Shown piece after piece: positions 44,600 through 52,590 of a stretch of 64,000 nt of DNA (its first letter is position 1; every line of letters starts with the position of its first letter). The notes below the pieces were generated by a model. The model saw nothing but the letters and a program-made list of their open reading frames with translations. It was not told the origin of the DNA and ran no database searches. Both the position numbers and the translations under genes were made by a program. Location: positions 704,501 through 768,500 of the forward strand of contig NZ_JAPEOS010000001.1 in assembly GCF_026340975.1 (NCBI RefSeq), in the 5' to 3' direction. Source of the DNA: Streptomyces sp. NBC_01214 (GTDB lineage: Bacteria > Actinomycetota > Actinomycetes > Streptomycetales > Streptomycetaceae).

Positions 44600-45567
44600 C
44601 AGGCAGGTACCTCCGTGGCGAGTAGGTCCCAGGCGAGCAGCCCTGCGCCCAGGCATCCGGCGGTGTCCCCGAGGGCAGCCGGAACGATGTGGGGGAGCCG
44701 CTGGAACGTCACGCGCTCCTCCACGGCCGTTCGTAGTGGTGTGAACAAGGTCTCCCCGGCTTCCGCCAGCCCGCCGCCGATGATCAGCGTGCGCGGGTCC
44801 AGCAGGGTGATCGCGGTGACCAGTCCGTCGGCGAGGGCGCCGACCGCGGCCAGCCAGACCTCCCGGGCGCGCGCGTCCCCGGACGCGACGGCCTCGGCGC
44901 AGTCCGCGGCGTCGGCCTCCGGGTCGCCGGAGGCCGACGCCCAGGCGCGGCTGACGGCCGCGGCGGAGGCGAGGGTTTCCAAGCAGCCGTGCTGGCCGCA
45001 GCCGCAGGCGGGGCCGCCCGGGCGCACCACGATGTGCCCGATCTCGCCCGCGTAGCCGTGGGCGCCGGCCTCGATGCGGCCGGCGATGCCGATGGCTCCG
45101 GCGATGCCGGTGCCGAGCGGGACGAAGAGGAAGCGGTCGGCGCCCCGGCCGGCGCCGATGCGGCCCTCGGCGAGTCCGCCCGTGCGCACGTCGTGGCCGA
45201 GGGCCACGGGGATGCCGCCGAGGCGGCTGCCGAGCAGGGCGCGCATCGGTACGTCGCGCCAGCCCAGGTTCGCCGCGTAGACGGCGATCCCGTGCTCGGC
45301 GTCGACGATGCCCGGGACGGCGATGCCGGCGGCCGAGGCGGGCCGTCCGAAGCGCTCCCGGCCGATGTCGAGCAGCTCGGCGGCGAAGTCCTGGATCGTC
45401 TCGACGACGGCGTCGGGACCCCGCTCGCGGCCGGTGGCCCGGCGCGCTTCGTGGAGCAGGGTGCCTCCCCCAGCTACCGCTGGGTGGTGCCCCCCTTCGG
45501 CGACGAGGGCGGCCTTCATCCCGGTGCCGCCCACATCGAGGGCGATGACGTGTTTCACGGGTTTCAC
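44599..45567 (-). CDS. nagK: N-acetylglucosamine kinase (ROK family)
   Basis: A 322-residue ROK sugar kinase phosphorylating GlcNAc at C6. It has the ATP motif LDVGGTGMKAALV, the ROK zinc cluster PGGPACGCGQHGCLETLAS, and the catalytic Asp in PVALGHDVR. A 31-bp repeat (45464-45494) is inserted in frame after ALVAEG, adding about ten residues (GGHHPAVAGG, about 25-34) before TLLHEARRATGRERGP; relatives go straight from ALV.. to DGTLLYEARRA. It sits in a surface beta-hairpin of the first domain, so activity may survive. Start is GTG 45567 or GTG 45558 (MKHVIAL, nearer to relatives). A dre site lies 28 nt upstream. Confidence 0.92.
   Translation of the reverse strand: MKPVKHVIALDVGGTGMKAALVAEGGHHPAVAGGGTLLHEARRATGRERGPDAVVETIQDFAAELLDIGRERFGRPASAAGIAVPGIVDAEHGIAVYAANLGWRDVPMRALLGSRLGGIPVALGHDVRTGGLAEGRIGAGRGADRFLFVPLGTGIAGAIGIAGRIEAGAHGYAGEIGHIVVRPGGPACGCGQHGCLETLASAAAVSRAWASASGDPEADAADCAEAVASGDARAREVWLAAVGALADGLVTAITLLDPRTLIIGGGLAEAGETLFTPLRTAVEERVTFQRLPHIVPAALGDTAGCLGAGLLAWDLLATEVPA
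45464..45494 (+). repeat. 31-bp hairpin repeat, copy B (inside nagK)
   Basis: Starts CCTCCCCCAGCTACCGCTGG and ends GGTGCCCCC; one mismatch to copy A (28750-28780). It inserts a multiple of three in nagK. Confidence 0.85.
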
Positions 45568-45594
45568 AGAGACAGTCTCGCGTGCTCGGCGGGG

Positions 45595-45610
45595 AAAGGT
45601 CTAGTCCAAT
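45595..45610. promoter_or_regulatory. DasR-type dre site between nagK and the binding-protein gene
   Basis: AAAGGTCTAGTCCAAT, 12 of 16 matches to ACTGGTCTAGACCACT, with the central GGTCTAG..CC intact. Lies 28 nt before the nagK start codon. Confidence 0.75.
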
Positions 45611-45680
45611 GGGGGAGATTGTTGAGTGGCCATACAAATTCGGGATCCAGGTCGGGAGCTCGATGTGGACGAGCCGCCAA

Positions 45681-45696
45681 AGTGGTGTAGACCTTA
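45681..45696. promoter_or_regulatory. second DasR-type dre site, before the binding-protein gene
   Basis: AGTGGTGTAGACCTTA matches 13 of 16 bases of the dre variant AGTGGTGTAGACCAGT; 39 nt before the GTG start at 45735. Confidence 0.7.
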
Positions 45697-45734
45697 CGTG
45701 GATCGTACGTACAAGAAAGAGTGGATGGACAACT

Positions 45735-47033
45735 GTGAAGGGCCGTTACCTGAGCCTGGCCGCGTCCGGCGCCGTGCTGTGCCTGACTGCCGTGACGCTG
45801 ACGGGCTGCGGAGCCCTCGACGGGCTCACCGGAGACAACGAGGTGACCCTGCGGGTCGTGGCGGCCGACTACGGGGACAATCCGCAGAACTCCTCCGAGG
45901 CGTACTGGAAGGACCTCGCCGCGGGCTTCGAGAAGGCCAACCCGGGCACCAAGGTCGAGGTCAGCGTCTACTCCTGGTCCGAGGTCGACGCCAAGGTCGC
46001 CGAGATGGTCAAGGCCGGCAAGGCCCCCGACATAGCCCAGATCGGCGCCTACTCCGACTACGCGGCCGCCGGCAAGCTGTACTCGGCGGAAGAGCTGCTC
46101 TCCGTGAAGACCGAGGCCGACTTCCTCGGGCCGCTCGCGGACGCCGGCAAGGTCAAGCAGGTCCAGTACGGCATGCCCTTCGTGGCCAGCACCCGGCTGC
46201 TCTTCTACAACGAGAAGCTGCTCGCCGACGCCGGTGTGATCGGCAAGGACGCCAAGGGCTGGCAGCCGAAGAACTGGGCGGACCTCGAAGCCGCCGCCAA
46301 GAAGCTCAAGGCCGCGAACGTGCCCACCCCCTTCGCGCTGCCGCTGGGCCGCGAGGAGGCGCAGGCCGAGACGATGATGTGGATGCTCGCGGGCGGCGGC
46401 GGCTACACCGACAACGAGGAGTCGTACTCGATCGACTCCGCCCCCAACGCCAAGGCGCTGGAGTTCCTCCGGGACAAGATGGTCGGCCAGGGGCTGACCG
46501 GCCCCGTGGAGCCCGGCAAGCTGGACCGCCAGGCCGCCTTCGACGGCTTCACCAAGGGCGAGGTCGGCATGCTCAACGGGCACCCGACCCTGCTCAAGCA
46601 GGCCGCCGCCAAGGGCGTGAAGTTCGGCATGGTGCCGCTGCCCACCTCCGACGGCAGCGACCAGCCCGCGATGGGCGTCGCGGACTGGATCATGGCCTTC
46701 AAGAACGGCCACCGCCAGGAGTCCGGCAAGTTCCTGGACTTCCTGTACCAGCCGAAGAACGTGACGGCCTTCACCGAGAAGTACGACCTGCTGCCCGCCA
46801 CCACCAGCGGCTACCAGGCCAAGCAGGCCGCCACGGGCGCCTCGGCCCCGCAGCTGAAGCCCTTCCTGACGGCCCTGCCGAACTCCCGGCTGTACCCCGT
46901 CGGCAAGAAGTCCTGGGCGGGCGTCAGCGAGGACATCAAGCAGAACATCGGCAAGACCGTCCAGCCGGGCGGACAGCCCGCGAAGGTGCTGGAGCAGATC
47001 GCCACCGCCGCCCGGGCGGCCGACCCGCGCTGA
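45735..47033 (+). CDS. orphan sugar-binding lipoprotein of an ABC importer
   Basis: A 432-residue extracellular solute-binding protein (family 1). GTG 45735 starts MKGRYLSLAASGAVLCLTAVTLTGCGA, a lipoprotein signal with lipobox LTGC. The mature part shows the bilobed pattern: TLRVVAADYGDNPQNSSEAYWKDLAAGFEKANPG and the Trp/Tyr-rich ligand-site segments. It has no adjacent permease genes. Two dre sites and the neighbouring nagK-nagA point to GlcNAc or another amino sugar as ligand, with the MsiK ATPase 22 kb away as possible energiser; this is inference. The start upstream at 45582 would put a nonsense leader before the signal peptide. Confidence 0.88.
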   Translation: MKGRYLSLAASGAVLCLTAVTLTGCGALDGLTGDNEVTLRVVAADYGDNPQNSSEAYWKDLAAGFEKANPGTKVEVSVYSWSEVDAKVAEMVKAGKAPDIAQIGAYSDYAAAGKLYSAEELLSVKTEADFLGPLADAGKVKQVQYGMPFVASTRLLFYNEKLLADAGVIGKDAKGWQPKNWADLEAAAKKLKAANVPTPFALPLGREEAQAETMMWMLAGGGGYTDNEESYSIDSAPNAKALEFLRDKMVGQGLTGPVEPGKLDRQAAFDGFTKGEVGMLNGHPTLLKQAAAKGVKFGMVPLPTSDGSDQPAMGVADWIMAFKNGHRQESGKFLDFLYQPKNVTAFTEKYDLLPATTSGYQAKQAATGASAPQLKPFLTALPNSRLYPVGKKSWAGVSEDIKQNIGKTVQPGGQPAKVLEQIATAARAADPR

Positions 47034-47080
47034 GCGGTGGCGGCGGGCCGGGTGTCAGCGCGCGGCGTTAATCTGGCGGT

Positions 47081-47317
47081 ATGACGGACGAGGGGCAGCT
47101 GACGGCCACGGAGGCCGCGGTGCTCGCGTACGAGGGACGCACCTGGCCCGGGCCCGGAGCCAAGGAACGGGCCATCCGGGAAGGGCTGGGGATGACCCCC
47201 GTCCGCTACTACCAGTTGCTCAACGCACTGATGGACGACCCGCGGGCGCTGGCCCACGCCCCGGGCACCGTGAACCGGCTGCGCAGGATCCGAGAGGCCC
47301 AGCGAGCCCGGCGATAG
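47081..47317 (+). CDS. DUF3263 protein, small helix-turn-helix-like
   Basis: A 78-residue protein of the actinobacterial DUF3263 family. Sequence LTATEAAVLAYEGRTWPGPGAKERAIREGLGMTPVRYYQLLNALMDDP looks like a small winged-helix or HTH fold, the likely DNA-binding part, with a basic tail (RLRRIREAQRARR). Function unknown. ATG 47081 lies six nt after TAATCT (47069-47074), a leaderless signal. It sits between the sugar-binding protein gene and otsB, each with its own promoter. Confidence 0.85.
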   Translation: MTDEGQLTATEAAVLAYEGRTWPGPGAKERAIREGLGMTPVRYYQLLNALMDDPRALAHAPGTVNRLRRIREAQRARR

Positions 47318-47356
47318 CCGTAGCCGTGGCACCGCGCGGCCGTTAGGGTCGTGCGT

Positions 47357-48205
47357 ATGGGGAGTCATCCGCACGATCTGCCGATGCCCGTCACCGCAGC
47401 CGGACGCGAGGGACTCGAAGCCCTGCTCCGCGTACCCCGCCGGTCCGTGGTCGCCCTGGACTTCGACGGCACCCTCGCCGACATCGTCCCGGACCCGGAC
47501 CAGGCCCGGGCCCATCCCGGAGCCGTTCCGGCCCTGTCCGCACTCGCCCCCGAGGTCGACTCGGTGGCGGTGATCACCGGCCGACCGGCGGGCGTCGCCG
47601 TCCGCTACGGGGGCTTCGCCGGGGTCCCCGGCCTGCAGCACCTGGTCGTCCTCGGCCACTACGGAGCCGAACGGTGGGACGCCGTCAGCGGCATCGTCCA
47701 CGCGCCCGCCGAGCACCCCGGGGTGGCGGCGGTCCGGGCGGAGCTGCCGGGGTTCCTGGATTCCATCGGGGCCTGGCGCGGCACCTGGATCGAGGAGAAG
47801 GGCCGGGCCCTGGCCGTGCACACCCGGCGGGCGGAGGACCCGGCGGCGGCCTTCGCGGCGCTGCGGGAGCCGCTGGCGGAGCTCGCGGCGCGGCACGGGC
47901 TGATGGTCGAGCCGGGGCGGGCGGTGCTGGAGCTGAGGCCGCCCGGCATGGACAAGGGCGTCGCCCTGACCGAGTTCCTGGCGGAACGGGACGCGGAGGC
48001 GGTGCTGTACGCGGGCGACGACCTGGGCGACCTGGCGGCGTTCTCGGCGGTGGAGAAGGGGCGGGCGGACGGCCTGCCGGGGCTGCTGGTGTGCAGTGGC
48101 TCGGCGGAGGTCCCCGAGCTCGCCGCGCGGGCCGACCTGGTCCTTCCCGGACCGGGAACGGTCGCCTCCTTCCTGTCCGCCCTGGCCGAAGCCATCCGCC
48201 GCTGA
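47357..48205 (+). CDS. otsB: trehalose-6-phosphate phosphatase
   Basis: A 282-residue HAD-superfamily phosphatase releasing trehalose from trehalose-6-phosphate. Motif I is VVALDFDGTLADIV (nucleophile Asp and +2 Asp), motif II VAVITGRP, and motif IV YAGDDLGDLAAF; the cap contains the substrate-binding GTWIEEKGRALAVHTR. ATG 47357 lies seven nt after TAGGGT (leaderless); GTG 47351 is in frame but less likely. It is convergent with otsA, separated by repeat-rich DNA. Confidence 0.94.
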   Translation: MGSHPHDLPMPVTAAGREGLEALLRVPRRSVVALDFDGTLADIVPDPDQARAHPGAVPALSALAPEVDSVAVITGRPAGVAVRYGGFAGVPGLQHLVVLGHYGAERWDAVSGIVHAPAEHPGVAAVRAELPGFLDSIGAWRGTWIEEKGRALAVHTRRAEDPAAAFAALREPLAELAARHGLMVEPGRAVLELRPPGMDKGVALTEFLAERDAEAVLYAGDDLGDLAAFSAVEKGRADGLPGLLVCSGSAEVPELAARADLVLPGPGTVASFLSALAEAIRR

Positions 48206-48447
48206 TTTCACCCCTGCCCCCCGCGCCTCAATCGCCGGCGGGGCTGGATGTTTCAGCCGTCCGGCGTTTGAGGACCGGGTTCGGGCGGAGCCCGGTTTTT
48301 CAGCCGGGGCTGGATGTGCGGGGGCTCCGCCCCCGAACCCCCGCGCCTCAAACGCCGGCGGGGCTGGATGTGCGGGGCTGGATGTGCGGGGCTGGATTTT
48401 TCAGACGTCCGGCGTTTGAGGACCGGGTTCGGGCGGAGCCCGGTTCT
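48206..48447. repeat. array of gene-end repeats between otsB and otsA
   Basis: Direct copies at 48225-48248 and 48345-48368 and inverted copies of the related form CGTCCGGCGTTTGAGGAC at 48257-48276 and 48406-48423, interspersed with GGGCTGGATGTGCG tandem units. The two inverted copies are each followed by CGGGTTCGGGCGGAGCCCGG hairpins, which probably terminate the two convergent genes. Confidence 0.8.
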
Positions 48448-49893
48448 TCAGCTGGGGCTGGATGGGGCGAGGGCTGCGAGTTGGGCCTCGAACCAGGCCG
48501 TCGGCGGGAGGGCCGTCGCGGCAGCGGAGAGGCGCTTCGTGCGTTCCGCGCGTTCACCCATCGGCATGGACAGCGCCGCGTGCAGCGCGTCCGCCGTCGC
48601 CGTCACGTCGTACGGGTTCACCGTCAGCGCGTCCTGGCGGAGCTCCTCGTACGCCCCCGCCCCGGTGGACAGCACCAGCACGCACCCCGCCTCCGACACC
48701 ACCGGGATCTCCTTCGCCACCAGGTTCATCCCGTCCCGCACCGGGTTCACCAGCGCCACGTCCGCCAGCCGGTACGCCGCCAGCGAGCGTTCGAAGTCGT
48801 CCTTCACCGACACCAGCACCGGCTGCCAGTCCTCCGTACCGAACTCCGCGTTGATCTCCGCCGCCAGGTCCCGCACCGACTGCGTGTAGTCCCGGTACAC
48901 CTTCAGGTCCTGCCGCGACGGGTACGCCGACGCCAGGTGGACCACCCGGCCCCGCCACTGCGGGCGCGCGGTCAGCAGCTCCCGGTAGGCCAGCAGGCCG
49001 CGCAGGATGTTCTTCGACAGCTCCGTGCGGTCCACGCGGACGATCGTCCGCAGGCCGTCGACCTCCGCCCGCAGCTCCGCCAGCTTGGCGTTCACCTCCG
49101 GCCGTTGCGCCAGTGCCCGCAGTTCGTCCCCGTCCACGCCCAGCGGGTACGCGCACACGTGCGTCGTCCGGGTGGGCCACACCGCGTACCGGTGGTGCTC
49201 CACCACCGAGCCGCCGTGCACCTCCGACCGCCCCCACGCGTCGTCGAGCCGCGCCGATCCCAGGAACTCCGCCGCCCAGGCCTCGGTGTGGAAGCCCAGC
49301 ACGTCCGCGCCGAGCATGCCCCACAGCAGGGTCTCGCGGACCGTGTCCGGAAGCATGGCGAGGTAGCCCGGCGCCGCCCACGGGGTGTGCGTGAAGTGTG
49401 CGATCCGCAGGTCGGGCCGGAGCACCCGCAGCAGTCCGGGCACCAGGGCCAGGTGGTAGTCCTGGACCAGCACCTGCGCGCCCTGCCCGGCCTCCTCGGC
49501 CAGGGCCTCGGCGAAGGCCTGGTTGTAGCGCTCGTACGACTCCCACCGCCGGCGGAACCCGGCGTCGAAGACCGGTTCGCGCGGGATGTCGTACAAGTGG
49601 TGGTGCGTGAACCACAGCACAGAGTTGGCGATGCCGTTGTACGCGGCGTCATACATCGTGGGATCGATGTCCAACATCCGGACGCCCGGCTCGGCCACGC
49701 CCCGGCGGACCGCCTCCCGGTCCGCGTCCGACAGTGCCGCACAGATCCACAGCGCGTCCGGCTGCTCGGCGAGGGCCGTGGAGAGTCCGGAGACGAGACC
49801 GCCCCCGCCGCGCCGGGCACTGAGCGTCCCGTCCGCTGCGAGGGCGTAGGAGAGGGGGCCGCGGTTCGCTGCGACGAGCACCTGGGAAGCCAT
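48448..49893 (-). CDS. otsA: trehalose-6-phosphate synthase
   Basis: A 481-residue GT20 glycosyltransferase joining UDP-glucose (or GDP-glucose) and glucose-6-phosphate. It shows the N-terminal VLVAANRGPLSYALAADGTLSARRGGGGLVSGL loop, YNQAFAEALAEEA, VQDYHLALVPGLLR, FTHTPWAA and, in the C-terminal domain, RVDRTELSKNILRGL and GMNLVAKE. ATG 49893 lies six nt after TAGGTT on this strand (49900-49905), a leaderless signal. With otsB and gpgS it makes a compatible-solute cluster. Confidence 0.93.
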   Translation of the reverse strand: MASQVLVAANRGPLSYALAADGTLSARRGGGGLVSGLSTALAEQPDALWICAALSDADREAVRRGVAEPGVRMLDIDPTMYDAAYNGIANSVLWFTHHHLYDIPREPVFDAGFRRRWESYERYNQAFAEALAEEAGQGAQVLVQDYHLALVPGLLRVLRPDLRIAHFTHTPWAAPGYLAMLPDTVRETLLWGMLGADVLGFHTEAWAAEFLGSARLDDAWGRSEVHGGSVVEHHRYAVWPTRTTHVCAYPLGVDGDELRALAQRPEVNAKLAELRAEVDGLRTIVRVDRTELSKNILRGLLAYRELLTARPQWRGRVVHLASAYPSRQDLKVYRDYTQSVRDLAAEINAEFGTEDWQPVLVSVKDDFERSLAAYRLADVALVNPVRDGMNLVAKEIPVVSEAGCVLVLSTGAGAYEELRQDALTVNPYDVTATADALHAALSMPMGERAERTKRLSAAATALPPTAWFEAQLAALAPSSPS

Positions 49894-49939
49894 GCCGCCA
49901 ACCTAGCCCGGCCCGCACCCGCTCAAACCGTACGTTCGC

Positions 49940-50938
49940 TCACGCCACGCGACGCAGCGCGTACTCCTTGATGCCCGCCATCGGCGGCCGCTCCTCCGTG
50001 TCCACGGGATGCGTCCGCGGTACGAAACCCTCCGGCCCGCGCTCGAACTGCGTGAGCTCCGGTCGTACGAGGTGCCCGCGCGAGAGCCGTACCTGGGCGG
50101 TGCGGTAGATCGCCGCGGCCATCCGGCCCAGTGCCTGCCCGCCCTGGTGGCGGTGGACCCGTACGCCGACGTCCACCTGGGCCAGCGCGTCCAGCCCGAC
50201 CGTGTGCAGCGCGTCGACCAGCAGGCCCAGCTCGACGCCGTAGCCGACGGGGAACGGCAGCTGCTCCAGCAGGGAGCGGCGCACGGCGTACTCGCCGCCC
50301 AGCGGTTGCACGAAGCCGGCCAGCTGCGGCCAGTGGAGGTTGAGGAGCGGGCGGGCGACCAGCTCGGTGACCCGGCCGCCCTGGCCCGGGGCGTCCCCCA
50401 GCGGCCGGTCGTACATCGCCTTGACGAACTGCACTCCGGGGTCGGTCAGCAGCGGGCCCACGATCCCGGAGACGAAGGAGGCCGAGAAGTCCCGCAGGTC
50501 GGCGTCCACGAAGCAGACGATGTCGCCGGTGGTGGCCAGCAGCGAGCGCCACAGCACCTCGCCCTTGCCGGGCAGCGCCGGGAGGCGGGGCAGGATCTCG
50601 TCGCGGTGCACCACCCGGGCCCCGGCCTTCGCCGCGACCTCCGCGGTCCGGTCGGCGGAGCCCGAGTCGATGACGACCAGCTCGTCCACCAGGGGGACCG
50701 GCAGTCCCTCGATCAGCTCACGCCGGATGACCTCGACGATCGCGCCGACCGTCGCCTCCTCGTCCAGTGCGGGCAGCACCACGCTGACCGTGGTTCCGGC
50801 CGCCCGTTTCCGGTCGAGCAGCTGGTCGAGCGGTCGGTCGGCGGCGGACCAGGAGCGGTCGGCCAGCCATCGCTCCACCTCTTCCAGCACCCTCAGCACT
50901 CCCTGCGTGTCGGCGATATTCGCCCTTATGTGATCCAT
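49940..50938 (-). CDS. gpgS: glucosyl-3-phosphoglycerate synthase
   Basis: A 332-residue GT81 (GT-A) enzyme that transfers glucose from UDP- or GDP-glucose to 3-phosphoglycerate, the first step to glucosylglycerate or, in mycobacteria, methylglucose lipopolysaccharide. SVVLPALDEEATVGAIVE begins the fold, LVVIDSGSADRT follows, and the metal motif lies in CFVDADLRDF; GGEYAVRRSLLEQLPF is the acceptor region. No Shine-Dalgarno sequence is visible at ATG 50938. Phosphatase GpgP is not adjacent. The position beside otsA suggests shared osmotic or nitrogen-stress control. Confidence 0.88.
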   Translation of the reverse strand: MDHIRANIADTQGVLRVLEEVERWLADRSWSAADRPLDQLLDRKRAAGTTVSVVLPALDEEATVGAIVEVIRRELIEGLPVPLVDELVVIDSGSADRTAEVAAKAGARVVHRDEILPRLPALPGKGEVLWRSLLATTGDIVCFVDADLRDFSASFVSGIVGPLLTDPGVQFVKAMYDRPLGDAPGQGGRVTELVARPLLNLHWPQLAGFVQPLGGEYAVRRSLLEQLPFPVGYGVELGLLVDALHTVGLDALAQVDVGVRVHRHQGGQALGRMAAAIYRTAQVRLSRGHLVRPELTQFERGPEGFVPRTHPVDTEERPPMAGIKEYALRRVA

Positions 50939-51075
50939 CTCGAGGTTCGGACGGCTGTCTCAACCGCCCGGGCCTTCGGTTACAGTCTTGAACAACGCGA
51001 AGGACCACCGCATGCCGGGGGTCCCGCGCACAAACGCACCGGCGCGCCATAGAGCGCGTGTGCCGGTGCCATACC

Positions 51076-51231
51076 GCTCATCCAGAGGGGCAGAGGGACA
51101 CGGCCCGTTGAAGCCCCGGCAACCCTCCAGTCGGTTCTCGCGATCGCGCGTCAGCGCTCGTCAGCGAGGTCCCCGGCTAGGGAAGGTGCCAATTCCGTCT
51201 CATGGCGAAGTGCGCCATGGGGAAGATGAGG
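51076..51231 (+). ncRNA. SAM-I (S-box) riboswitch of thrC
   Basis: The P1 arms CTCATC (51078-51083) and GATGAG (51225-51230) enclose the S-box landmarks: CCAGAGGGGCAGAGGGA (51082-51098), GAAGCCCCGGCAACC (51110-51124), GGTGCCAATTCC (51185-51196), and a P4-type hairpin CATGGCG-AAGT-CGCCATG. The 3' P1 arm runs into the purine-rich GAGGAGAAAGG before the thrC ATG, so SAM binding probably hides the ribosome-binding site. Confidence 0.88.
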
Positions 51232-51249
51232 AGAAAGGGCCTCGCCATC

Positions 51250-52554
51250 ATGGCTGCACAGACCGTCGCCACCTCTGCCCACCTTGATTCTGTCGACCTC
51301 GGACCCGCCACCGGCCTTTCCTGTCGCGAGTGCGGTACCCGTTTCGAGCTCGGCCCCATCTTCGCGTGCGCCGAGTGCTTCGGACCGCTGGAAGTCGCCT
51401 ACGACCTGCCGACCGGCACTGGTTCGCCCGAAGACGTCGAGGCCCTGCGCGCCGCGATCGAGGCCGGCCCCAACAACATCTGGCGCTACGCGCCGCTGCT
51501 GCCCGTCCCCGCGGACGTGGCCGCCAAGCCCAGCCTGAACCCCGGCTTCACCAAGCTCGTGGACGCGGCCAACCTGGCCAAGGAACTGGGCATCACCGGC
51601 AAGCTGTACGTCAAGGACGACTCCGGCAACCCGACGCACTCCTTCAAGGACCGCGTCGTGGCCATCGCCGTCGAGGCCGCCCGCGCCTTCGGCTTCACCA
51701 CCCTGTCCTGCTCCTCGACCGGCAACCTGGCCGGCGCCGTCGGCGCCGCGGCCGCCCGGGCCGGCTTCCGCTCCTGCGTGTTCATCCCGCACGACCTGGA
51801 GCAGGGCAAGGTCGTCATGGCCGGTGTGTACGGCGGTGACCTGGTCGGCATCGAGGGCAACTACGACGACGTCAACCGCTTCTGCTCCGAGCTCATCGGC
51901 GACCCGCTGGGCGAGGGCTGGGGCTTCGTCAACGTCAACCTGCGTCCTTACTACGGCGAGGGCTCCAAGACGCTGGCGTACGAGATCTGCGAGCAGCTCG
52001 GCTGGCAGCTGCCCGACCAGATCGTGATCCCGATCGCGTCCGGATCGCAGCTGACGAAGATCGACAAGGGTCTGCAGGAGCTCATCAAGCTCGGCCTCGT
52101 CGAGGACAAGCCGTACAAGATCTTCGGCGCCCAGGCCGAGGGCTGCTCCCCGGTGTCCACCGCCTTCAAGGCCGGTCACGACGTGGTCCGCCCGCAGAAG
52201 CCGAACACCATCGCCAAGTCGCTGGCCATCGGCAACCCGGCGGACGGTCCGTACGTCCTGGACATCGCCCGCCGCACCGGCGGTTTCGTCGAGGACGTCA
52301 CCGACGAGCAGGTCGTCGAGGCCATCAAGATCCTCGCGCAGACCGAGGGCATCTTCGCCGAGACCGCGGGCGGTGTGACCGTCGGCGTGACGAAGAAGCT
52401 CATCGAGGGCGGGCAGCTCGACCCGACGCTGACCACCGTGGTCCTCAACACCGGTGACGGCCTCAAGACCCTGGAGGCGGTGGCCGCGGACAGCGGGCAG
52501 ACCGCCACCATCCGCCCGAGCCTGGACGCGTTCCGCGCCGCCGGCCTGGCCTGA
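51250..52554 (+). CDS. thrC: threonine synthase
   Basis: A 434-residue PLP enzyme converting O-phosphohomoserine to threonine. The N-terminus carries a zinc-ribbon-like SCRECGTRFELGPIFACAECFGPLE; the PLP lysine lies in GNPTHSFKDRVV, and SSTGNLAGAVGAAAARAG binds the phosphate. The start at ATG 51250 (MAAQTVATS) lies after the riboswitch; the ATG-rich frame to 51202 overlaps the riboswitch and is not used. Control by SAM makes sense because threonine and methionine compete for O-phosphohomoserine. The sulfur-carrier gene follows 36 nt downstream. Confidence 0.94.
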   Translation: MAAQTVATSAHLDSVDLGPATGLSCRECGTRFELGPIFACAECFGPLEVAYDLPTGTGSPEDVEALRAAIEAGPNNIWRYAPLLPVPADVAAKPSLNPGFTKLVDAANLAKELGITGKLYVKDDSGNPTHSFKDRVVAIAVEAARAFGFTTLSCSSTGNLAGAVGAAAARAGFRSCVFIPHDLEQGKVVMAGVYGGDLVGIEGNYDDVNRFCSELIGDPLGEGWGFVNVNLRPYYGEGSKTLAYEICEQLGWQLPDQIVIPIASGSQLTKIDKGLQELIKLGLVEDKPYKIFGAQAEGCSPVSTAFKAGHDVVRPQKPNTIAKSLAIGNPADGPYVLDIARRTGGFVEDVTDEQVVEAIKILAQTEGIFAETAGGVTVGVTKKLIEGGQLDPTLTTVVLNTGDGLKTLEAVAADSGQTATIRPSLDAFRAAGLA

Positions 52555-52590
52555 TCCTCTTCCTCCTGCACCCGGAAAGGCAGTAGCGCC

